DNA from: Cladophialophora immunda
Taxonomy: Eukaryota; Ascomycota; Eurotiomycetes; Chaetothyriales; Herpotrichiellaceae
DNA length: 64,000 nucleotides
Assembly: GCF_000835495.1 (NCBI RefSeq)
Contig: NW_015622547.1
Coordinates: forward strand, 2,666,001-2,730,000
Direction: 5' to 3'
In this document: positions 10,542-21,988 of the stretch, piece by piece
How the letters are laid out: each line of letters begins with the position of its first letter
Position numbering within the stretch: position 1 is the first letter of the stretch
Notes under the pieces: model-generated
The model's input: the letters and a program-made list of their open reading frames with translations, nothing else
Database searches by the model: none
What the model was told of the DNA's origin: nothing
Position numbers and translations under genes: made by a program

Positions 10542-12558
10542 ATGTGGAGACGGAACAACATACCAGACTACCAGATGGGTTACCAAGCTTATCCCTATCC
10601 CGAGCCAACAATGGACGAAAGATATCTCGAGACAATCCCCGAGGTCGAGTCTTTGTACAGTCGCCGCAGTAGTGTCGCGGCCACTGCCCTTCCAGAACTC
10701 CCTTTGTACGTCCGGGTCCTTTCCTGAATCCCTTCTTCACACTGACCACTTTTGCCGCAGTCGGCCTGTGCCTCCCATGGAGGAACGAACGTCGGTCTAC
10801 TCCATTGACCAGGATTCAGTCTCTCCTAATATCTCCGATTACAATCCTCAACAGCCCTCGACTCAGCCGAGACATCAACATGACGCCAGTCAAGTCAGTG
10901 TCTCACCTTTGAGCAGCCAGACCTCATTCCACCCTAACGGCTCTGATGCCTCCCTGGTCTCTCCCATTGAACCCTCACTTCCAACTCCCACGCAGTCGGA
11001 CAAATCGTTCAAAAGTCAGATACCGCGGAAGTTACCCGTCCCAGCCTCACAGAATACACCCGAAGAGGGCATCAAAAAGAGATGGAATCTACGGAAAGAG
11101 GGAAATGAAGAGACCCGGTGGGATGAATACTCGGGCGAACCCAGCCAGGCAGGGAAGCCCTCTTCCGTCCGTCCTGGAGTGGCAACATCATCCGCAGGCG
11201 ACCAGCCATACCCCCAACTTAAGGAGAGAACGCGGCAAATCTTGGCTGGTTTGAAGGAAAGGGAAGCAGTCAAAAAGTCGACTTGGGTGAAGTCTCCGCC
11301 ACCAAATCCAGCAGATGATCCTTTGGACAACCCCGTCCAGCGGCCACCATGGAGAGGAGCAAGTGGTAGACACGCGATAGTAGAACCTGTCAAGAACACC
11401 CCGGAAGCTCGTACCCGACCGTTGAAGCTGGTAGAGCGGCATAAGATACCCGACCAAGAGACAAGAAGCGAGACACCCGAAGAAACCGACTCTCTCGAAA
11501 AGACTGCCATGTCCCCCATCGACTCTCTTTCTGTCGCCGCTTCACAACTTCCAACGCTCAAACCTGTGGACTCGGAAGAAAGTCTGAAGCCAGTCGCCCC
11601 GCTCAAAACCAGAAAGATACCACAAGCGCTGTCGCCGCAAGCACTATCGCCCAAGCAGCTGGAATACACCCGGCTACTGGACAGCCCATTTCAGAGCCCT
11701 GGTCCACGTCCATCCATCGTCGAGCCAGCTCAAAGCCCTGCGCCCAGTACCGTCCAGGAGTATGGAGCTGACAGTCCTACACTGGGTTCCAATACCCCCT
11801 CGTTTGTCGGCCTCGAGAGGAGCTCGAGCGAGGATTCATTCGATCCTGCCACTCACCAAAACTCGTTACAGCGCGAGCCCGACACCTCATCCAGTTGGAA
11901 CACCTATGGAACCAACGCAACGGATGATAGCGGTCATGTTCCTTCAAGTCCCATCGCACGAGAGGAACTAACAAGCAGTCCTGTGCCCATGGCACAGATC
12001 CCCCTTGCAGCAGTTCCAGAACCGATCGTCCTCCGCAAACGTGTCGCGGCGAATAATAGTGGCCACCGCAGCTATGACAACTACAGCAGCATCTCCCCCT
12101 TCTCCACCATCTCCTCCCGAAAATCATCCAATATCCTCAGAAAAGCCGTCGGTAACGATTCGAACGCCAACGACCGCAATGGTAAACCACGGGCTGTGTC
12201 TCTGATGTCCTCCCTTTCGGCCACCAAATCCCTTCCTCCAACACCTGTCGAACTTCAAGCCGCCGATAAAATCGCTTCTCTCACAGCCCGACTGGAAGAC
12301 CTCTCTCGTCGCAAACGAAATTTGAACAAAATCATCCTGGAGCTTCAAGACTCACTAAAGAAGAACGCCATTGTTTATGACTCGAGAAAGCGCAAGGAAG
12401 TCGACAAGATGATCACCAATCTGAATTTGGAGATTCAGGAGGTCAAGAACGAGGAGCACGATGTTCAACTGAGGCTGCATCGTGCGCAGAAACGCAGGGA
12501 TAAAGACGACTACTACGAGCAACCTACTGGGCTTTGGATCAAGAGAGTGACCAGTTGA
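10542..12558 (+). CDS. hypothetical protein, disordered with C-terminal coiled coil
   Basis: Two exons: 10542-10705 and 10761-12558, with intron 10706-10760 (GTACGT..GCAG) inside a Phe codon. The product is 653 residues. The N-terminal 55 residues are Tyr/Pro-rich (MWRRNNIPDYQMGYQAYPYP). Residues up to about 530 are Ser/Pro/Thr/Gln-rich and low in hydrophobics, so probably disordered, with repeated short motifs such as LSPQALSPK. The last 110 residues hold a strong heptad pattern (KIASLTARLEDLSRRKRNLN and on to RLHRAQKRR), predicted to form one or two helices of coiled coil. It ends with QPTGLWIKRVTS, probably a conserved tail. No enzymatic motif. A scaffold or cytoskeletal role is possible but not shown. 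The intron-based start is preferred because the upstream in-frame extension of exon 2 crosses a clean splice acceptor. Confidence 0.8.
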
Positions 12559-13851
12559 GTACATCTCAGACCCAAGGCATTCGGGGTTCGACATATCCAG
12601 CGGACTATTCTAATCCTTGACACTGACTTGTGCAAACAATGACCTCGCCGTATTGGCAACCACTTGGTATGTATTGGAAAGTCGCAATTCCTCCTTGAGG
12701 GGTTTGTGGGCAGGCTGGATTATCAGGAGCGACATCTTGGTTACGCACGCCTGACTCAAATCTCAGACCACTTGAATATCTGGATGCTACGAACAAAGAT
12801 TGATCGCTTTCAAACCTCCAAGTTCGTAACAGGATGTCAAAGCCGTCTCAGCCTGTCCTTACTCGCTGAGCTTTTCAATATCCGATTCCCGACCACATAT
12901 TCCCTTACACCCAGCCACAGCTCAACGTCTTGAACATACTTACCTGTTCTCCCAACTTCCACGGCCTCTTCCTCGCCTGAGGAGAATCGACCAACATCCT
13001 CGATCTCCATCACTGAACGAAACCCTTGTACAACAATTTGAATGCATTTCAAGCAATTCTTGGACTTCACTATACCCCATCTTGTTCTTTCCTCTCGACC
13101 TTTTCCTTTTTTTTTCACAGGGCAACAGTTCCGGCACACACAGAGATTTGTTTGCAATGACGGAGGGAGGGGGAAAATCTGCGGCACACACGGGTAGGAG
13201 GCGGCGTGGACTTGGGCGACGCAATCCTTCTAAAGGAAGCACATGTAGGTGTGTTGAGTTTCGTACGAGGGTAATTGGAAGGGAAGCAATTGCACAAAAA
13301 ACACAGCAGACAGATGCGGCTAGCAATAGCAATAGCAAATAACATCAAACCCATCACCACCACGTCCCCTGCCGTTAGACAAACCCAGTGCGCAAAGAAG
13401 GCATCTCGGTAGACGAGAAAGCGGCGCAAACGAGCAAGGAGTTCAAGGAAGAGAGACGGGAAGGGAGACAGGGCCGGCAACCGTGAATGACCTGGAACTG
13501 TAGTAATGCTCGCACACATACACCCACCCATCCACCTTCTCGCCTGGCTTGTGAAGGTACGCCATATATACCGAGGACGAAGGACGAGATCTGGATGTCG
13601 CGCGGATGTAACAAGCAACGAAACGGTAAGAAAGTTGAAGCCAGGACAGAGAATTAGGAGGACACTCCCAAGCACGACAAGATCTGTGTGCTGGTGCTCG
13701 AAGCAAATCCTTGTTTCCTGGTATCAGCTTTTCTCATCCTACATCAAAGGAAATGCCAGAAGCAATGCATAGAGGTATCACAGTATCCAACAACCCACAA
13801 CCCACAACGCAGAACCTGGTTGCTTGAAGCTCGTCCAACGCAAAATGCCGT
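12559..13851. other. intergenic region between convergent genes
   Basis: Lies between the 3' ends of the coiled-coil gene (+) and the histidine kinase gene (-). Several ORFs exist on both strands but none shows family motifs. Probably untranslated 3' sequence. Confidence 0.5.
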
Positions 13852-16800
13852 TCAGACAAGTAGTTTCTGTAGGTCCTTAAACTTCTGTAACGATACACAT
13901 CAGTAAAATGAACACAGGGGGAGCTTTGCTGTCTTTCTCAGTGGAAGTACGGCCACGTGAAGGTTGACTTACAATCGGCTTGCTTAAGAACTCATCAAAT
14001 CCGGCGTCTATTGCCTCGTTATGGGCAACTTCACTCCCCATCCCCGTCAAAGCAATGATTTTGGCGGGTGGATCAACTTTGTTGTCCTTTTCGAATCGTC
14101 GAATCTCTTTGGCGGAAGCTATCCCGTTCATAACGGGCATGGAGATGTCCATAAAAACATGCTTGAAGGCATTTCGACCACCATCTTCCCGGATACTCTT
14201 CTTGTATGCTTCTAGAGCCTTCAAACCATCGGTGGCTGATTCATAGGGGTGGCCAGCTTTGCGAACAAAAGTTACGAGGAGATGGAGGTTGATGTGATTG
14301 TCGTCGACCACCAGGACCCGTGGGCTATTTGTGTCCGGTTTTCGAGGCAAAGCAGAGCTTTCCGTGACATCTGACTGAGTTAACGTGACGACCTCTTCCG
14401 AAGCGCCCATCTTTATCAATGACGGCTTCTGAGACCGTGATTGGTTTTCGGTGAAAACCTTGCGCGAAGAGTCGGGCGATCTGGGCTTGGCTGCACTATT
14501 ACCGTCAGGCGTAGAGGGGGTATCAACGTCCTGAACCCATTCACCACCCTGCCCGGTTATATCTTCCCTTGCTCGGATGCTCTCTTTATCTGCGTTCCAG
14601 TCTCGACCGAAAGATAACAAAGCCGTCTTTGGGGGCTTTTTGGCATGGTCCTTTTGAAGCAGCCCCAACCGTTGCATACATCGATGAAGGACTTTGGCCA
14701 GTTTCTGCGGCCCACAAGGTTGCGCGATTACCTCAATGACTCTCCCAATATCGGTAAGGTAATGTATACCGTTTGACCTCAGGGATGCAGCTTCGAATGC
14801 ATTCGTACACAAGATGATGACGGGGACTTCTCTCTCCGTTTCTGGCTTCCCATGGTAGTCCATGAGGTAGTCAATCGGAGGGGGCTCAGGATAGATGAAG
14901 AAGTCTGGCGAGATACCATCCATGGTCTTTGTCGTGGTGATCTTCATTCGAAACCACTGAGACACCAAATTCCGCATTGAGCTCTCTATGGTTGGCATCG
15001 GAACCAGAGAACGGACATCGGTTTCGCTGTTCTTCTCATCATACGGTAAAAGCATACACATCTCCCGGCCCGTGGTGCGCTGGCGCATCTCTGGAATGAC
15101 GCGAGCCTCGGCGATCGAGCTCACATCTTTTTGGCTCTTTGGAAGCCTAAACCAGATTCTTACTTCAGTGCCCACATCTTTCTCGCTGGACAAGTCGATC
15201 TTGCCTCCGAGAGAGTCGACAATCTGTCGGACAATGCTGAGCCCGAGGCCGGTCCCCGTTGCCAAAGTGTCCTCCTGAGAAAACGCAGTAAATGCGTGAT
15301 TTTTCATGAAATCACCCGACATGCCGCGGCCGGTGTCGGCGATCTTCAGCAGCATGTGTAGATTTGAGCTACCCTTGTTTCGGGAGCTGTCAATCTCGAG
15401 CCCAACATTGATACTTCCTTTGGTGGTATATTTTAATGCATTCCCAAGGATATTCATGACGATCCGTCTGACGGCCCCAGGTTGAGATCGGACCCACCAG
15501 TTGGTATGATCGTCGATGTTCAAGGTAAGGCGGACAGAACTTGATGCTTTGGCGGAGCCTTTGCTGATATTAGCTCTTCGCTCCAGCCGTTGTTGCATGG
15601 CTCGACTCGCAGCAGTCTGAACTGGCGATTTGCCTTCCAACGCATCTGCATTAGCGGTTCTGAAGACTTGGCCGGCGTACACCGCTTCAACGGCCTCTTC
15701 CACAACAACGGCCATATCAAAATCCTCCGTGAGATTGGTTTCGGGTTTGCTCCGTTGCGCATGCCCTTGCGCAGACGCTGGATCCGGACGCTGAGATTTG
15801 GACAGACTGTGTATCTTTGCATAGTCAAGGACATGGTTAACTGTATCCAGGAGTGTCTTTCCACATGTTTCAACGCTTATAACCATGGACGATTGAAAAT
15901 CATCCATAGCAGTATCGTGAAGGAATTCGATACTTCCCAGGATACCATGAAGGGGCGAGCGTAGCTCGTGAGAAATGTTGGCAAGGAATGTCGACTTGGC
16001 AGTATCGGACAGGGCTAGATCGATTCGGTTGAGCTCATTCACAATGGCGTTGCTGAAGGCTCTCAGATAAACCATATCCTCTTCAACGTTAGTCAAACCG
16101 CCTGTATCATTTGACCAAACTATCAGTCCAGAGTGCCACCGTTCCTTCGCAAAATCCCACAGGGGCAGGAAAACAATCTTCCTCGCGCCGGGGAGTGCTT
16201 TCTGTAGAAAATTGGTTGTGGGGACATGTTTTCCCACTCTCGACAGTTGATCAGCATCGCCTTGGGAGACATCTGCAGCAGATGCAGACTCGGAGCTCTC
16301 ATCACTAGATGCCGGCTTGCCAAACTGGTCGAATAGAAAGCATTTCCCTTTTGGATGACGGCGAACTAGACGGCGCATGGTCGGGTCGGCAATGCTGATG
16401 GATTGGTCCGAATCAACTGCGCAAAGGCCCAGGATTTCACACTTTTGTCTTCTGTTTTGGGAAGCGGACGAGTCGCTGTTGCTGCGTGTACTCACAGTAT
16501 CATCGCTGGAGGTCGAGGAGTCGTCTCTTGGTGCCCCCTCCTGCGAGTCTGAGCCCCTCAATCCGTTCTGGTGATCGGCGTGACTACTTCCACTGGATTT
16601 GGCATGATGGAATTTAGATATAGCAGCTCCAGAAGTTTTCATGCTCGAACCCGAACTCAGGTTTGCGGAGCTCGCATTGAGGAACGCAACCCCATCAGCG
16701 CCGAGGCAGTATTGCAGGACAGCTGCGGCACGATTAAACACCTGCTGAGACTCCTGCAATACCTTATTCTTGGCTGTTTTTGCAGGATGCGTCGCCTGTG

Positions 16801-17814
16801 TGTGTCTGGACACGTGGTTGAGGATGCCCTCCTGGCTGAAGCCAGAAGACTTCGTTGTCGTTGTGCCATTTGCACGGCCGCGCTCTGAAACTCCCATACG
16901 TTTGGAGTCCTCCGCAGGTACGTTTGCGTCGCCAATTACCAAGCCCATAAATTCCGCGGTCTTGGTGCTCTCTGAGGCATTCTGGCTCGATCTGGACTCA
17001 CTGGACTTATTGCGCTGGGGAATGGAACTATCTTCGGTCGCTCCAGCCTTGTCGCCCCCGATGAATGTCCCGATCCCGTGGATAAGGCGCTCTCCCCTCT
17101 TCCTGGCACGATCGTTTCGCACACTCTCCAGATGTTGGATGACGATAACGGACATGTCGAACAGGAAATGAAGTTCCGTTGCCGACAGATTTTGACGGGG
17201 TTTGTCGTCGGTGACAGTATAGACCCCAATGACGTGGCCCAGTTGTGTGGTGATTGGTACGCCACAATAAAAGGAAACGCCCCGACCAGCGTAGCCTCGA
17301 GTTTTATATTTCTCATGGGTCGAGATATCGCTGACGACCAACGCTGGGGTGGTGAAGGAAGAGCCATCTGGATCATAGGCAGTATATTTGTCAGGATACA
17401 TGGCATCAGCCGAGATGCCGCCCTCTCGCTCAATGAAAGAATTTCCGAACCATAGTTCATCTCCATCGTCGTGGTGAGCGTCGCTCAATAGTGACAGAGA
17501 TTTCGTGGCCTCGGCTATGATATATTGCTTCGTAGTGCCTAGCAAAGTGACTACGCATCTTTTGGCGTTCAGGCGAAGACAACCCAGTTGCGCGAAGGCT
17601 GTCAACGCCTTGTCTCTGGAGGAGCGTGGTCGGTGGGCTTCGGCCTGGTCAGCAGAAGGAGGGAAGTTCGAGGCAGGTTCAAAGTCGGTGGACAGAAAGG
17701 TTTCGAGCCACGGTTGATAGTACCTATAGGTCGCGTGAGTGTGTCGAATCGTGGGCAACCCCAAGAAGAGCAATACCTGTGCATTTCGCGCTCTCGCGCC
17801 GCTTCTGAAGCCAT
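13852..17814 (-). CDS. hybrid histidine kinase with GAF domain
   Basis: Exons 17777-17814, 13973-17723 and 13852-13884 on the minus strand; introns 17724-17776 (GTATTG..ATAG) and 13885-13972 (GTAAGT..ACAG). The product is about 1273 residues with no membrane segment. The order is: a short RYYQPWLETF lead; a GAF-like region about 60-270 (VSFYCGVPITTQLGHVIGVY); a Ser-rich linker; HisKA with LANISHELRSPLHGILGS (phosphoryl His about 598); a HATPase with NILGNALKYT, DTGRGMS and GTGLGLSI; a second linker; and a C-terminal receiver with VLVVDDN, VFMDISMPVMNG (phospho-acceptor Asp about 1205), LTGMG and LSKP. All catalytic residues are intact, so it should autophosphorylate and feed a phosphorelay. 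The last intron lies right after the conserved LSKPI, so exon 3 supplies only KFKDLQKLLV. Signal and class are not assignable here. Confidence 0.93.
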
Positions 17815-18854
17815 AGTTGGAGGAGGTAGAGGAGTCTGCCCCTCTATACACCAATCCCACAAACCCAGTTTCCTGCGCTTTCAGACTGCAAAATTTCTAC
17901 CGAAAGGCAGCACAGTGTCCGCTCATACTCATAGCTGTGACGCGAGATGAAGCGGCATGGCGGCTTGCTATAAGTCAAGGTCGAGACATGGTAGTATAGG
18001 TGAGGAGGTACCGGGGTTGGGTGACCCAAGTTCGAGTTCGTAACAAGAGGATCGAGAATGACGGAATAACCGAGAGTCACAGGAACACTTTGGAGATAGG
18101 CCGAAAAGGGCAGCCATGGGAGATCGGCAAGTGCGATGATCGTTGGGAGTTTTGGACTCGAGAATGGGTGTATTGCCAGAAATGCCCGCTTGTTCCACTG
18201 GCAGGAGACGTGAAAGCGTCATCGAACTTCTCGAAACCCACGAGATTGGACGGAAGAGCGCCATGGCCTCGGAAAGTGGGAACTCGTGGCGCATGGCAGA
18301 ATCAACGAGAGGAATGAGATGCATGGCAGTGGACCGCAGTGCTGGATGCATTCTTTGGAGGAGATGGGGAGTCCAGACCGATCGATGGGCCGGTGCACGA
18401 GCGCAGACGCTCCAGAGGCAGCTGGAGGCAGCTGGAGGCAGCTCTGGCCGCAGCCTCTGGGCCGCCCCGAGAGCAGTGCGTGACTTCGAGGTGCATCTCG
18501 GGCTCCAACCCCCACCATCAGCCCACCGCAGGCAAAGTTACAGGTACCCAACCGTATGGAACTTGGGGGCAAGGGGGGTTGGACAGCCCAGGCACCCTAC
18601 TTGTAGGGACACAAGCACCCACACGTGATGCCCGGAGAATCAACGGAGCTATGACGCCAGAATCGGCAATAGTTACAAGACTATCTTGATAATCTTGAGC
18701 CTCGCTTTTTCGCACTACAACTCGCACGCCATTCCATCAGCATTAGCCCAACCCAAGTCGAATTCGGCGCCAGCACGTCCCTTTTCCTGCCTCCTCATGG
18801 ATCTCTTGGATTGGGATACCATATCGAGATCCAATACCCTGCGAATAGCCCGAC
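17815..18854. other. intergenic, divergent promoter region
   Basis: Lies between the starts of the histidine kinase gene (-) and the OPT gene (+), so it carries both promoters. Contains a 10 bp unit (GAGGCAGCTG-like) repeated three times at about 18415-18444. No gene recognised. Confidence 0.55.
18415..18444. repeat. short tandem repeat, 10 bp x 3
   Basis: Three consecutive copies of GAGGCAGCTG (the last ends CTC). Each unit contains the CAGCTG E-box-like hexamer except the last. Function unknown. Confidence 0.85.
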
Positions 18855-21056
18855 ATGGCTCCTGACAGAGGGGTACCCTCTCACACTCACTCCCCCTCCA
18901 CGTCCGACGTCCAAGACCATGAACTGCTGCCGCAGGCTAGTCCACAGCAAGACACCTCCCGCACTCGATCCGACCATGCCTGCTATGCCACCCCTGGGGC
19001 ACACAACTCGGCCTCGGATGGGACAAATTTCACATTTCGGGGTGTTGCAGTTGGGACATTGATTGGCATCATCATTTGCTTTTCCAACACATATTTTGGG
19101 TTGCAGACTGGTTGGGTTTCTGGGATGGCAATGCCCGCTTCGCTGATCGGATTTGCGGTCTTCAAGTCCCTGTCTCGTTATTTGGTCCTTCCATTCACAC
19201 CTGTGGAAAATGTCCTTGTCCAGACGGTGGCTGGCGCGGTGGGCACTATGCCGCTCGGACTAGGTTTTGTCGGAGTGATGCCGAGCATACAGTTCTTGTT
19301 GAAAAAGAGCGAGGGTGCGCCGGTCGATCTGAGTCTGTGGAGGCTCATTGTCTGGGGCATTGGTCTTTGCTTGTTTGGCGTCGTGTTCGGAGTACCCTTG
19401 CGAAAACAGGTCATCATCCGCGAGCGCCTCAAGTTTCCCAGTGGGACTGCCACAGCCCTCATGATAAGTGTTCTGCATGGCAATGCCAAGAGCGAAGAGG
19501 GAAAGGATCGAGAGATAGAAACCCAAGGGACCGAGGAGCGCGAGGAACTATTGAGGGAAAGCGATCGAGACAACCCGCCGGAGCCGGCGGAAGACCGTGA
19601 TATGCGAGGGGATTGGAAAAGGCAAATCCGACTTCTTGTGGTTGCCTTCTTCGCCTCCGGTGCATACACGCTGATCCAATACTTCCTCCCTATTCTCCAC
19701 AAACTGCCCGTCTTTGGCACATACTTGGCCAATACCTGGGAATGGACGCTCAATCCTTCGCCGGCATATGTTGGCCAAGGTATCATCATGGGTCCTGCCA
19801 CCACCTTCCACATGCTTCTCGGTGCTATTGTAGGCTGGGCGATACTAAGTCCCATAGCCAAAAACAACGGGTGGGCGCCAGGACCCGTGGATGACTGGGA
19901 AACAGGGAGCAAAGGCTGGATCGTCTGGGTCAGCCTGGCAATTATGCTGGCTGATGCAGTCGTCAACCTAGGCTGGCTGTTCCTTCGACCTACCATTCAC
20001 TATGGTCCAGATTGGATCAAGTCCATCCAAGCGCACTACAGAGATGGTTCTTCCTGGTCCGACTTCGGCAAACTACTAGCGGGCTATATTCCCCTCTACA
20101 CGTCTCCACAAGAGTCTCAGTCTTCTTCTACTGGCAATCCACGGAAGCCCGCACCCGACGAGCCTCCTGACGATGCGCCGCCGCACCACCTTGTGTCCAA
20201 CCGGACCGTCGCCATCTTCCTTCCAATCACGCTGATACTTTGTGTTGTGTGCATCCACATAACCTTCGGCGCTTACATCCCTATCAGCCTCAACATCCTT
20301 GCTATCTTTCTTGCCCTGGTCCTCTCGATCATGGGCGTGCGCGCTCTCGGTGAAACAGATCTAAACCCCGTGTCTGGGATTTCAAAACTCACACAATTGG
20401 TCTTCGCCTTGATCACACCGACTGGACCACATGCGAACCACAGTATAATCATCAACTTACTGGCGGGAGCTGTAAGCGAAGCCGGCGCGCTTCAAGCAGG
20501 CGACATTCTCCAAGACCTCAAAGCGGGACATTTAATCGGGGCATCGCCCAAGGCGCAGTTCTATGGTCAGCTTATAGGGAGTGTCGTGGGAGCCTTTGTC
20601 TCTGCGGCAGTGTACAAGCTCTACGTCTCGGTGTACCCGATTCCAGGGGACTTGTTTGAGATTCCCACTGCCTATGTCTGGATCTTTACTGCCCGGTTGG
20701 TGACTGGGAAAGGTCTCCCGGCAATGGCCTGGCAATTCGCCCTCCTCTTTGGTGCAGTATTTGTTCTCACCACCACTCTACGGATATACCTCCTCGCATA
20801 CAGAGATTCCAAGCCCTGGTGCAAGGCTTTGCACCCATGGATCCCGGGTGGGATTGCGGTGGCAGTAGGAATGTACAACACTCCCAGCTTCACACTGGCA
20901 CGAACTGTTGGTGGCGTGATCTCTCTATGGTGGATACGATGGAAAGGAAGGGGGGAGACAAGGGTCATTGTGCTTGCGAGTGGGTTGATCCTGGGGGAAG
21001 GCGTGGTTAGTATTTTGAACCTGGTGTTAGCGAGTTTGGGGGTGCCGCATCTCTGA
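18855..21056 (+). CDS. OPT-family oligopeptide transporter
   Basis: Intronless reading of 733 residues. A 55-residue Ser/Thr/His-rich N-terminal tail precedes the first membrane segment (VAVGTLIGIIICFSNTYFGL), and about 14 further hydrophobic segments follow. The stretch YFGLQTGWVSGMAMPASLIG and the later NHSIIINLLAGAVSEAGAL are characteristic of the oligopeptide transporter superfamily (YSL-like branch in fungi). Family members import peptides, glutathione or metal chelates by proton symport; substrate here is unknown. An acidic cytosolic loop lies between segments at about 217-255 (EEGKDREIETQGTEEREELL), and another Ser/Pro-rich loop sits near 415-445. The start ATG at 18855 is the first in the frame with a reasonable context (CGACATGG). 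Confidence 0.93.
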   Translation: MAPDRGVPSHTHSPSTSDVQDHELLPQASPQQDTSRTRSDHACYATPGAHNSASDGTNFTFRGVAVGTLIGIIICFSNTYFGLQTGWVSGMAMPASLIGFAVFKSLSRYLVLPFTPVENVLVQTVAGAVGTMPLGLGFVGVMPSIQFLLKKSEGAPVDLSLWRLIVWGIGLCLFGVVFGVPLRKQVIIRERLKFPSGTATALMISVLHGNAKSEEGKDREIETQGTEEREELLRESDRDNPPEPAEDRDMRGDWKRQIRLLVVAFFASGAYTLIQYFLPILHKLPVFGTYLANTWEWTLNPSPAYVGQGIIMGPATTFHMLLGAIVGWAILSPIAKNNGWAPGPVDDWETGSKGWIVWVSLAIMLADAVVNLGWLFLRPTIHYGPDWIKSIQAHYRDGSSWSDFGKLLAGYIPLYTSPQESQSSSTGNPRKPAPDEPPDDAPPHHLVSNRTVAIFLPITLILCVVCIHITFGAYIPISLNILAIFLALVLSIMGVRALGETDLNPVSGISKLTQLVFALITPTGPHANHSIIINLLAGAVSEAGALQAGDILQDLKAGHLIGASPKAQFYGQLIGSVVGAFVSAAVYKLYVSVYPIPGDLFEIPTAYVWIFTARLVTGKGLPAMAWQFALLFGAVFVLTTTLRIYLLAYRDSKPWCKALHPWIPGGIAVAVGMYNTPSFTLARTVGGVISLWWIRWKGRGETRVIVLASGLILGEGVVSILNLVLASLGVPHL

Positions 21057-21988
21057 CTGAAAGAGGGCGATGTTTGGGCAGTCGAGTGCTCGGGAGAATA
21101 ATTTTATGAAGAAAAGCGGGAATCAGGGTTATGATATCGATAGACGGCAGCCACCCTTGTATTGATGTGTCGTGGTGGTCGTGGCACATTCCATACCACG
21201 TGAAGATCAAACCAAAAATATATTAAATGACACATTTGACTCCAAGCCATGACCTGGAGGAGAGGAGAAATATTCTGTCAGACACTCACTCGCCTTACTG
21301 TATATGTCAGCCTTGTGTCCCACGTATCCAGCTCCTGAGGCACGTGCAAGGCTCTGGGGCTCCGGTCAAACACGTTCTTACTCGTCCAACAGCCATTGCA
21401 CCGGACAACATCGAGCCTTGGTCCATCATCATCAGAACGAGCTCCGAACATCGATGGCCTTCCCGCACGCATCACCCTCTCTCTCCACGAGCCGCATGTC
21501 TGTGCACAACCCGGCCACTCGGGTCACTTTCTGAGCTGGGGCGTCGCATTCTCCGGGCAATTCATTAGGTAACAGTTTGGAGAAAATTTGACCCTCGCGG
21601 TGTCCAAACGGTTTTGTCGTCATACAAAAACTCGAAAGCGCTGCACACTTTGTCAAGTCCGCCCAAGTCCGGCATCTCCAGAACTCGACCATTGGTAATG
21701 GGCCGGAAAAAACGTGAGGAGAGATCCAGTACCTCGTACTTGCTGGCCTGGTCCTCCGCCACTTGGTACTCCGGGATAGAAATACCCAGTAGGTCTTTTT
21801 TCTTTTACGTCCTTCTGCCTCGGTGGGATATTGTCTTTCTTTACACAGGATTGTCAGTATTGTGTGCATCTTTGCCCCCCTCCGTTCCGCTCGTTGCAAC
21901 TACTTCCTCCAGGTTGTTTCGTTCCTTTCGAACAGACTCTCCACCCTCCTTTTCCCTGCCTCGCGCAAAAGATACTTCCGACTCGCTC
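21057..21988. other. intergenic region
   Basis: Holds the 3' flank of the OPT gene and the leader of the next MFS gene. From 21614 it is open in frame with the MFS gene but reads like a pyrimidine-rich leader, not a conserved N-terminus. Confidence 0.5.

Noticed and set aside
13115..13675. 186-codon minus reading beyond the 3' end of the histidine kinase
   Set aside because: No homology, in the 3' flank of the kinase; chance ORF.
21614..21988. In-frame N-terminal extension of the MFS gene at 21989
   Set aside because: Sequence is pyrimidine-rich leader-like and the conserved N-terminal motif lies directly after ATG 21989.
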